Positions 1 to 5,688 of a DNA stretch of 7,040 bases are shown piece after piece (positions within the stretch are counted from its first letter, which is position 1; every line of letters begins with the position of its first letter). A program made the position numbers and the translations under genes. This DNA comes from JAENVT01 sp039931555 (GTDB taxonomy: Bacteria > Actinomycetota > Acidimicrobiia > Acidimicrobiales > Ilumatobacteraceae). A model generated the notes under the pieces. That model made no database searches. It was not told the origin of the DNA and was given only the letters and a program-made list of their open reading frames with translations. Location: contig JBDTRP010000158.1 of NCBI GenBank assembly GCA_039931555.1, positions 1-7,040 on the forward strand, in the 5' to 3' direction.

Positions 1-2459
1 TTGTACTCCGGGCGGCCGAGGGCGTCGTTGTTGACCTTCACGGCGACGAGGTAGTCACTCGCCGGCAGCGGGGTGAAGGCGACGTCGGCGCCGGTCGCGT
101 CCGTGCAGGTCGGGTTGGCCGGGTCGCTGGCATCGAGGATGCCAGGGGCGAAGCAGCCGTCGCCAAAGCCGTAGTTGCCGTCGACGTTCGAGAAGCCGGT
201 CTGGAACTGGTTGCCCATCAGCGGGCCTTCGAGACACTTGGCCGTGTTGCCCTCGACGTTTCCGCCGGGGAGCACGTTCTCGTCGGCGGGGGCGATCAGC
301 GCGTTGCCGTCGACGTCACGAGCGACGCATCCTGTCGGTGCCGAGTCGCCCCATGTCTCGGTGACGTAGGTGTTGACCAGCTTGCCTTGTGCGTAGCTGC
401 CGTCTGCCGCGAGCTCGTACTTCGGGCCTGCGGCGGTGGTGCACGGCGTGCCCGGGTTGGTGTTGCAGGGAATCGGCTGGCGCAGTTCGACCGGGATGCC
501 GGAGATGCCCGGCTGCCAATCCTCGACTGCCGCGTAGCGGGGGTCGAGTTCGTTGCGGGTGGTGTCGTAGCTGACGGTGCCGACGATGCCGCCGTTGCGG
601 GGATCGACGCCGTTCGCGCCGGTCGGGTCGTAGGAATGGACGCCCCAGTCGAGCGTTCCCCCGAGGCCGATGATCGGCAGAATGCTGACGTCGACGCCGG
701 CGCCGACCACCGTGGTCGGGTTCGGCTGGTTGTCGGACTGGTAGGTGACGCCTGTGGTGTAGTAGCTGTCGCTGTAGGCCTCTTCGACGAGCCACTGGGT
801 CATCGGGTAGGCGCTCTCGAAGCTGTAGTAGCCGTTGGCATCGGTGGAGACCAGGGTCGTGCCACGATCCATCAGCGAGTTCTCTCGCTTGCGCATCGTC
901 AGGGTGAAGTTCGGGACACCGGCCTCGCCGGGATCTTTGATGCCGTTGCGGTTGTCGTCGTTGAAGACGTAGCCGTCGATCTTGCTCCACCAGCCGTTGA
1001 TCGGCAGGATGCCCATGTCGACGACCTCGCCGCCGGCGACGCTGACGTTGACCAAGTCGAGGATGTAGTTCTGCGGCTCATCCCACCACGTGAGGGTGTA
1101 GTTGCCGTCGGGCACGTTCTTGATGTCAAAGGTTCCGTCGGCATTTCCCTGGCCGACGTAGATGGCGGTGTCGAGCTCGGGTGTGCCGGTCAGTGCGGTG
1201 AGAGCGATCCACGGCTTGTCGATCGGCTTGTCGATCTTGGTGCCAGTGAGGCCGCCGAAGATCTGACCGGTCTGGCCAACGCCACCCTTGGCGGGCACGT
1301 ACACGTGGACGCCGTCGACGACGCCCTTGATCTCACCGGTGACGGCGCTCGCCGGCAATGCGGTGGGCGGGACGAACCCGAAGAAGATGGCCGGGAACGG
1401 CTCGCCGCCCTGGGTGAACTCGGTGTCGAGACCGGTAGCGCCTTCCATGACCCAGGCATCCCAGTCGTGGTTGCCCTCGAGGGTAGTCGTCTGCACCCAG
1501 TTGGTGCCGTCGGGTGCGATTGCCGTGAGCGTGTAACGGTTCGGCCCGAGGTTCGGGAATGTCAGCACGCCTGCGGCGTCGCTGAGACAATTCCCGCCCG
1601 GGTAGGCGGGGTTCGGCGTCGGCGCGTAGCCATTGACCGCTAGGAGGAGATCCTGGTTGATGATGTAGTCGGTCGAGAAACCGCCGACCTCTTCCATGTA
1701 GTGCGTGCAGATCGGGTTGCCGAAGACGTCGGTGATGACTTGGCCGAGGTAGTCCTTGATCTGGCCGGTGAACCCGGCGAGGCCGTGCTCGATCGGCAGG
1801 TCGGGTGCGCTGTTGACCGGCGAGATGTCTTCGAAGACCTGCGCCTTGATCGTCGCAGTCGGCAGCGGCGTTGGCTGCAACTCGACGTCGACCGAGCCGG
1901 TGTCGGTCATCGGCATCGTGAAGTGCATGCCGTCGAGCTTGAAGCCGTCGGCGAGCACGGAGATCAGGTAGCGACCGTCGGGCAGGGCGTCGAAGGTGGC
2001 CACGCCGTTGGGGCCGAAGTCGCTCTGGTCGCCCTGGGTGTAGATCGGCGCCGAGGAGGCGATGCCCATCGACGTCCAATGGCAGCTGTCCGGATAGCCG
2101 GCGTCGCTCGTCGAACAACCACCCGGGCTCCCCGCCTTGTATGGGTTCTGCTCGGTGGTTCCGGTGTTGTCGACGTTGATGATGTACTTGAAAGCCGTGA
2201 TCGCGTCGCCCTTGGTGACCGACGCCCGCGGCTCGGTGCGAGCACTCGTGACGTGCAGCGTGAGCACGTTGGTCGAGGCTGCCTGCACCGGCGTCTGGTT
2301 GGTCTGCACCAGCAGCACGGCGCTCAGCATCCCGAGCGCCATCACCAGGTAGGCGAGTGGGGAACGGCGCCGTTCGGCAGCAGTACCGCGGCGATGACGC
2401 CGGGCTGCAGCAGGCCGTGCCTGCTCAGCCGGCTGCGGATGGTGTGAATTCATGCCCAT
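1..2459 (-). CDS. Large secreted surface protein with SdrD-B/CNA-B-like beta modules (N-terminal part, cut by window edge)
   Basis: The minus-strand frame starting at ATG 2459 stays open for 819 codons and leaves the window, so the C-terminus is unseen. An AGGAG lies 9 bases upstream of this ATG; a second ATG at 2453 is less well placed. Residues 1-35 are rich in Arg and His, followed by a hydrophobic core (about 36-52) and a VQA cleavage site (58-60): a Sec signal with a long n-region. Beta-sandwich modules follow, marked by 'GxxxFxxLxxxxYxL' strands near residues 152, 297 and 442. A textbook SdrD-B start lies at about 494-515 (GYVFNDDNRNGIKDPGEAG), whose DxNxNGxxDxGE loop is the Ca-binding type. 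A further module begins near 623. A block at about 320-350 (TTTLEGNHDWDAWVMEG) resembles, from memory, very large bacterial 'carboxypeptidase regulatory-like domain' proteins. Likely role: an extracellular or envelope stalk or adhesin-like scaffold; ligand and anchoring mode unknown. Confidence 0.85.
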   Translation of the reverse strand, partial: MGMNSHHPQPAEQARPAAARRHRRGTAAERRRSPLAYLVMALGMLSAVLLVQTNQTPVQAASTNVLTLHVTSARTEPRASVTKGDAITAFKYIINVDNTGTTEQNPYKAGSPGGCSTSDAGYPDSCHWTSMGIASSAPIYTQGDQSDFGPNGVATFDALPDGRYLISVLADGFKLDGMHFTMPMTDTGSVDVELQPTPLPTATIKAQVFEDISPVNSAPDLPIEHGLAGFTGQIKDYLGQVITDVFGNPICTHYMEEVGGFSTDYIINQDLLLAVNGYAPTPNPAYPGGNCLSDAAGVLTFPNLGPNRYTLTAIAPDGTNWVQTTTLEGNHDWDAWVMEGATGLDTEFTQGGEPFPAIFFGFVPPTALPASAVTGEIKGVVDGVHVYVPAKGGVGQTGQIFGGLTGTKIDKPIDKPWIALTALTGTPELDTAIYVGQGNADGTFDIKNVPDGNYTLTWWDEPQNYILDLVNVSVAGGEVVDMGILPINGWWSKIDGYVFNDDNRNGIKDPGEAGVPNFTLTMRKRENSLMDRGTTLVSTDANGYYSFESAYPMTQWLVEEAYSDSYYTTGVTYQSDNQPNPTTVVGAGVDVSILPIIGLGGTLDWGVHSYDPTGANGVDPRNGGIVGTVSYDTTRNELDPRYAAVEDWQPGISGIPVELRQPIPCNTNPGTPCTTAAGPKYELAADGSYAQGKLVNTYVTETWGDSAPTGCVARDVDGNALIAPADENVLPGGNVEGNTAKCLEGPLMGNQFQTGFSNVDGNYGFGDGCFAPGILDASDPANPTCTDATGADVAFTPLPASDYLVAVKVNNDALGRPEY

Positions 2460-2468
2460 GATGTCGCG

Positions 2469-2473
2469 CTCCT
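2469..2473 (-). promoter_or_regulatory. Shine-Dalgarno site of the surface protein gene
   Basis: AGGAG on the minus strand, 9 bases before the ATG at 2459 and 15 bases before the in-frame ATG at 2453. The spacing favours the first ATG as start. Confidence 0.7.
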
Positions 2474-2664
2474 GTGAGGTGCCGGTGAAAAGTCGATGCC
2501 CGATGCGGCGAGTGCCTGGCGGGCCCCGGATCGTGGACGGGTCGATGCTCGAGGGGTTGAGCAGAACTTGGGCGCGACTGACATGCCACTCGGCGACCGC
2601 CACTGCGGCGCGTGCATGTGTGAGTCAAGTGCCCGTCTCACGTCCCGTCCCTTCGTCCCTCGTC

Positions 2665-2690
2665 CTCTCGGAGCCGTCCGCTACCGAGAG
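2665..2690 (-). repeat. Perfect 7-bp inverted repeat in the putative leader of the surface protein gene
   Basis: CTCTCGG (2665-2671) and CCGAGAG (2684-2690) are exact reverse complements around a 12-base loop. If transcription starts near 2690, this hairpin would sit at the very 5' end of the leader RNA, about 200 bases before the start codon. It could be an mRNA-stabilising or regulatory stem, or an operator palindrome. No known riboswitch was recognised. Confidence 0.4.
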
Positions 2691-2697
2691 TGCTGGG

Positions 2698-2727
2698 ACT
2701 ATAACCAGAGGCTTAGGACTTACGCAA
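2698..2727 (-). promoter_or_regulatory. Candidate sigma70-type promoter for the surface protein gene
   Basis: Read on the minus strand: TTGCGT (2727-2722) as a -35 box, an 18-base spacer, then TATAGT (2703-2698) as a -10 box, a 5/6 match to TATAAT. Transcription would start near 2690, giving a leader of about 230 bases. The -35 match is only 3/6 and the local AT-richness raises the chance of accidental matches. Confidence 0.3.
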
Positions 2728-2735
2728 GAGGAACT

Positions 2736-2764
2736 TTGGTGCCGGTTTGCACAAACGACACCAA
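2736..2764. repeat. Interrupted inverted repeat in the low-GC patch
   Basis: TTGGTG (2736-2741) pairs with CACCAA (2759-2764). Inside it GTTT (2745-2748) pairs with AAAC (2753-2756) around a GCAC loop, with a 3/2-base internal loop between the two stems. It lies just upstream of the candidate minus-strand promoter, so it may be a protein-binding palindrome. It does not look like a terminator, because no T-tract follows on either strand. Confidence 0.4.
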
Positions 2765-3015
2765 GACATAACCTGCAAGAAGCGCCCGTCGAGAACTCCT
2801 TACCAGCTAGAGAGTCCTTTTGTCGACCTGCTGTGATGGATGACTTCGACCGAGACACGTCGATGATTGGGCCGTATGGACCACAGACCTCTTGCAGAAT
2901 GCGGCTGTGAGCTCACTGAGTGTGAGATTCTTCGGCTCAGAACCTCGGCTCGGGACCTAGGTCGTCAGACCATTGAGGCCGAATTCGTCGCCAACGACTG
3001 GTCTACCGTGCGGAA

Positions 3016-3482
3016 ATGGTCGCCTTTGGTATCAAGACTCCTCCGCAGCGTGGCCCCATGGTCCGATTTCCTCGACGTGTGGCGGGCCACCGACGACATC
3101 GACGTGTTCGAGTCGGCCTGGACGATGGACCACTTCTACCCGCTGACTCCCCCGCTCGACGGCCCCCATCTCGAGAGCTGGGCAGTGCTCGCCGCCCTGG
3201 CACAGGCCACAAAGCGGTTGCGGTTCGGGTGCATGGTCAACGGCGTGCACACCAACTTCAGCGGCCGGTACTTCCACCTGATCGACGCCCGATGCGAGCC
3301 CAAGCCCGTGCAACGGAGGATCCCCATCGTCGTCGGCGGACGCCGATCCGTCGCAGGTCGCGGCCGACGCCGAGAGGTACGCAGCGGCGGGAGCCGACCT
3401 GGTGATCTTGTCGATGCGCGCGCCGTACAGAGTCGACCGGCTGGAGCCGACGGCGAACGCGCTGACCATGATCGACACGTGA
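3016..3482 (+). pseudogene. Decayed LLM-class (F420-dependent, luciferase-like) oxidoreductase gene
   Basis: Three pieces of one family lie in order but in three frames. Piece A (3016-3057) gives the start MVAFGIKTPPQRGP, the usual first beta strand. Piece B (3059-3340) starts WSDFLDVWRATDDIDVFESAW, includes the DHFYPL and LAALAQAT..LRFG segments typical of these TIM barrels, then reads GRYFHLIDARCEPKPVQRRIPIVVGG. Piece C (3336-3482) reads DPSQVAADAERYAAAGADLVIL and ends MIDT at TGA 3480-3482, the usual C-terminal helix and strand. One extra base at 3058 separates A from B. Between residues GVH and TNFSGRY of piece B, and again at the B/C joint, roughly 60-70 residues expected in the family are absent. 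About 155 residues remain, against about 280-300 for intact members (from general knowledge). Loss of barrel strands makes activity very unlikely. The original substrate cannot be told. Confidence 0.8.
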
Positions 3483-3486
3483 AGCC

Positions 3487-3509
3487 CTCGACCTCGACAT
3501 GAGGTCGAG
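3487..3509 (-). terminator. Hairpin terminator after the oxygenase/ferredoxin operon
   Basis: CTCGACCTC (3487-3495) and GAGGTCGAG (3501-3509) form a perfect 9-bp stem with a 5-base loop. It starts 9 bases past the stop codon of the Rieske gene and 4 bases past the stop of the LLM pseudogene, so it sits between convergent genes and could serve both. No T-tract follows on either strand, as is common for terminators in high-GC actinobacteria. Confidence 0.55.
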
Positions 3510-3518
3510 AGTTGAGGG

Positions 3519-3833
3519 TCAACCAATATCGATGCTCACGACGTCGTTGTCGACCCGTGTGGGGTAGGTCACGAGATTGTCGCGGATCGGCGCACCCTTG
3601 CCGGCCCCGGTGCGGTAGTCGAAGCGGCCGTTGTGCTTGGGGCACTCGATGATGTGGTCCATCACCAGGCCTTCGCACAGCATGGCGTGTTCGTGGGTGC
3701 ACGTGCCGTCCGACGCGTAGTACCGGTCGTCGGGCGACCGGTAGATCGCGTAATCGTGCCCGTCGTGCTCAAAGGCGACCACGTCCTCGCGATCGATGTC
3801 GTCGACACCGCACACCGGGATCCAGTGGGCCAC
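3519..3833 (-). CDS. MocE-family Rieske-type 2Fe-2S ferredoxin
   Basis: A small soluble electron carrier that should pass electrons from a reductase to the neighbouring di-iron oxygenase. The protein is 104 residues counted from GTG 3833. It carries the Rieske cluster motif C-x-H-(16)-C-x2-H: Cys45, His47 (CTHEHAM) and Cys64, His67 (ECPKHNGRFDYRTG). The NGRFDYRTG, 'AP' and 'YP' segments after it are typical of MocE-like ferredoxins. I chose GTG 3833 because AGGAG at 3844-3840 is 6 bases upstream; an in-frame TTG at 3839 would add two residues but touches that site. The ribosome site overlaps the TAG stop of the upstream desaturase gene (9 bases between the genes), so the two are co-transcribed and probably translationally coupled. 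No signal or membrane segment, so cytoplasmic. The substrate of the pair is unknown, so no symbol is assigned. Confidence 0.9.
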   Translation of the reverse strand: MAHWIPVCGVDDIDREDVVAFEHDGHDYAIYRSPDDRYYASDGTCTHEHAMLCEGLVMDHIIECPKHNGRFDYRTGAGKGAPIRDNLVTYPTRVDNDVVSIDIG

Positions 3834-3842
3834 GATCAACTC

Positions 3843-4901
3843 CTAACTCGCGCTGCCCACCGAATTGGCGCGGTCGGGCAGTTGGCGATGGATGTAGAAC
3901 TCGGGCTGCCGGCGCTGACGCAGCAGCACCGGCATGAACTCGCCGAACGCGGCCGCGATGCTGGGGGCAGGCTGGGGAAGGTCGTCCTTGATCTCGGCGT
4001 GCAGGGCCGGCAACGCATGGAACGGCACCATCGGGAACATGTGGTGCTCGACGTGGTAGTTCATGTTCCAGTACACGAACCGGCTGAGCGGGTTCATGTA
4101 CACGGTGCGGCTGTTCAGACGGTGGTCGGTCACGTCGTCGGCGAGACCGCTGTGCTGGGTGAGGCCGGTGACGATGTGGTGCCAGGCCCCGTACATCCGC
4201 GGTAGCCCGACGACCATGGCGGGCAGGATGCTGCCCGAGGCGAGACACGATGCGACGACCACCGCGTAGATCACCAACCACACCCGCGCAGTCCAATAGG
4301 TCTTGGTCCGCTCGGTGTCGGGTATGTACGTCGCCTCATCCGGCGTCAGACGACCCGAGGCATGGATGAACATGTGCTTGAAGGCCATCGGAACCGCGTA
4401 GAGCCCGAGAAAGTCGGCGGCGATGCGTGCCAGCGGTGGCGGCCGGGTGGCGACGATCTCCGGATCGCGACCGACGATGATCGTGTCGGTGTGGTGGCGG
4501 ACATGGCTCCAGCGCCACACGGTGGGGTCACGCATGATCATGAAGCAGGCCAGGTAGTACACGACCGTGTTCATCCACCGCGTCTTGAACGCCGTGCCGT
4601 GACCACACTCGTGCCATCGTGCGTCGGACGCCGAGCCGTAGAGCACGCCGTAGACGGCGAAGCACAGCAACGACCAGACCGAGAACCACAGGTACACACC
4701 CAGCCCACTGAACAACGCGAGCAGGCCGACCCACAACAGCGTGTCGCGGATGGCCGGGCCGTTCCGCCGGTGCATCAACTCCTTCATCCGTTTGCGTGAC
4801 ACGTCAGTGCGGTACCACTGAGCCTGCGACAAGCCGCGTTCGACGGCGCGACGAGAGTCGTCGCCGGTCAATGAGTAGTCGCGCTTCACGATCGATGCCA
4901 C
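3843..4901 (-). CDS. MocD-like membrane di-iron oxygenase / fatty acid desaturase family protein
   Basis: An integral membrane non-haem di-iron enzyme of the fatty acid desaturase/alkane hydroxylase superfamily, 352 residues from GTG 4901. The three histidine boxes that bind the two irons are all present: HECGH (97-101), HVRHH (133-137) and HVEHH (283-287, in NYHVEHHMFP), plus TQHSG (His250). Hydrophobic stretches at about 54-90, 112-123 and 206-235 are the likely membrane spans. The pairing with a MocE-type ferredoxin, together with motifs such as WRWSHVRHHTDTIIVGRDPE, points to the MocD group. Its namesake is linked to rhizopine (methyl-inosamine) demethylation in rhizobia, but most relatives have no proven substrate. 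First gene of a two-gene operon; no ferredoxin reductase is in view. Start uncertain: GTG 4901 has no spaced ribosome site, whereas GTG 4889 (348 residues) has GGTGG 8 bases before it. Confidence 0.9.
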   Translation of the reverse strand: MASIVKRDYSLTGDDSRRAVERGLSQAQWYRTDVSRKRMKELMHRRNGPAIRDTLLWVGLLALFSGLGVYLWFSVWSLLCFAVYGVLYGSASDARWHECGHGTAFKTRWMNTVVYYLACFMIMRDPTVWRWSHVRHHTDTIIVGRDPEIVATRPPPLARIAADFLGLYAVPMAFKHMFIHASGRLTPDEATYIPDTERTKTYWTARVWLVIYAVVVASCLASGSILPAMVVGLPRMYGAWHHIVTGLTQHSGLADDVTDHRLNSRTVYMNPLSRFVYWNMNYHVEHHMFPMVPFHALPALHAEIKDDLPQPAPSIAAAFGEFMPVLLRQRRQPEFYIHRQLPDRANSVGSAS

Positions 4902-4911
4902 CTTGCACGAG

Positions 4912-4939
4912 ATAGTACTTGGAACGCTCGATGCGACAA
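4912..4939 (-). promoter_or_regulatory. Candidate promoter of the oxygenase/ferredoxin operon
   Basis: In the 54-base gap between the divergent oxygenase and protease genes, read on the minus strand: TTGTCG (4939-4934), a 16-base spacer, then TACTAT (4917-4912, 4/6 match to TATAAT). The transcript would start near 4905, leaving only about 4 bases before GTG 4901 or about 16 before GTG 4889, which favours the shorter protein. Match quality is modest. Confidence 0.25.
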
Positions 4940-4955
4940 GATTGGCGGTCTCACC

Positions 4956-5639
4956 ATGAACCTGCAGCGCCGCGCCTTACCGATCGTTGTCGGCGGTCTG
5001 CTCGCAGTGTCGTGCGGCGGCGAGACGCCGTCGACCCCGACGACAACCGGTGGTGGCGCCACTTCCGTCACCTTGACCGAGTCGGCGGTGCAGGTGATCG
5101 CCAACGGCTGCAGCTCCATCGAGGTTCATGGCGCGGGGATGATGGTCGCGCCGGGACGGATCGCCACGGTCGCGCATGTCGTCGCCGGAGCAACGAGCGT
5201 CGAGGTCCGCGGCGTGCACGGCACGGCCGAGGCGACGATTTCCTACTTCGACCCGATCCTCGATGTCGCAGTGCTGAAGGTCGGCACCGCCGTCGCCAGG
5301 CCGGTGCCGATCGGCGACGCATCGCCGGGCGATCGCGGTGAGGTCGTCGTCTATCGGGACGAAGGCCCGGTCGAACTGCCCGTCGATGTGCAGCGGCTCG
5401 TCAACATTCGCACAGCCGACATCTACGGCCAAGGAAGGCACATCCGACCCGGCTACGAGCTGACCCTCGACATCCATGCCGGCGATTCGGGTGCCGTGGT
5501 GGTCATCGACAGCCACGCGGTGGCGCTGGTGTGGGCGACGAGCCGCCAGGCAGCGGCCCGCGCCTGGGCGATGCGTGCCTCGCTGTTGTCCGATCATCTG
5601 TCCGGCGATGCGCCGGTCGACAACGGTGAGTGCGCCTGA
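4956..5639 (+). CDS. Probable MarP-like trypsin-fold serine protease with lipoprotein-like N-terminus
   Basis: A 227-residue exported protein of the chymotrypsin/trypsin fold. The N-terminus has two Arg (5-6), a hydrophobic stretch (8-18) and Cys20 in GLLAVSCGG, followed by a Thr/Pro/Gly-rich linker: a plausible but non-ideal lipobox (Ala, not Leu, at -3). The catalytic triad is readable in order: His74 in ATVAHVVAG, Asp103 in ILDVAVLKV and Ser178 in HAGDSGAVVV. Cys52 (ANGCSS) and Cys226 (two residues from the end) sit where MarP-type periplasmic proteases place a clamping disulfide; this comparison is from memory. The usual second Gly after the catalytic Ser is Ala here. Unlike MarP itself, no multi-span membrane domain is present. 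No strong ribosome site precedes ATG 4956. Transcribed divergently from the oxygenase operon. Substrate unknown; envelope stress or protein processing is a family-based inference. Confidence 0.8.
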   Translation: MNLQRRALPIVVGGLLAVSCGGETPSTPTTTGGGATSVTLTESAVQVIANGCSSIEVHGAGMMVAPGRIATVAHVVAGATSVEVRGVHGTAEATISYFDPILDVAVLKVGTAVARPVPIGDASPGDRGEVVVYRDEGPVELPVDVQRLVNIRTADIYGQGRHIRPGYELTLDIHAGDSGAVVVIDSHAVALVWATSRQAAARAWAMRASLLSDHLSGDAPVDNGECA

Positions 5640-5688
5640 GAACGCTCGCGTGAATGCCGGCAGCCGCTGACGTGGCATATTGGCGACC

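Larger units (their letters stand above)
2474..3015. other. Intergenic region between surface protein gene and LLM pseudogene
   Basis: About 540 bases with no convincing gene. Open frames exist on both strands (plus 2452-2910, plus 2496-2771, minus 2625-2858), but their products show no domain, no good ribosome site and no sensible composition. The part nearest the surface gene is GC-rich and is probably its untranslated leader. From about 2700 to 2820 the GC content falls to about 50% by my hand count (29 of 60, then 31 of 60), clearly below the flanking genes. The region holds a purine-rich repeated tract on the minus strand (2631-2667), two inverted repeats and a candidate minus-strand promoter, each listed separately. 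Confidence 0.7.

Noticed and set aside
387..1643. 418-codon open frame on the plus strand
   Set aside because: It is antisense to the surface protein gene. The product is Val/Asp/Arg/Gly-rich with no domain, as expected for the shadow of a GC-rich gene, while the opposite frame shows a signal peptide and clear modules.
2474..2700. A known riboswitch (c-di-GMP, c-di-AMP or cobalamin) in the long leader
   Set aside because: A stem and a repeated tract exist, but I could not match the conserved core bases of any of these classes.
2625..2858. 77-codon minus-strand frame
   Set aside because: It has Cys and Ser residues but no zinc or other motif, no ribosome site, and it crosses the candidate promoter and inverted repeat.
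2452..2910. 152-codon plus-strand frame over the intergenic region
   Set aside because: No ribosome site, no recognisable motif, and a Ser/Arg/Pro-rich composition. It overlaps the start of the surface gene on the other strand.
2867..3502. 211-codon plus-strand frame as an intact gene
   Set aside because: Only residues encoded by 3059-3340 resemble a protein family. The first about 60 residues are unrelated to it and the last about 55 are an Arg/Gly-rich read of the C-terminal piece in the wrong frame, so it is part of a pseudogene.
3633..4205. 190-codon plus-strand frame
   Set aside because: Shadow of the ferredoxin and oxygenase genes; His- and Val-rich because it mirrors histidine-box codons.
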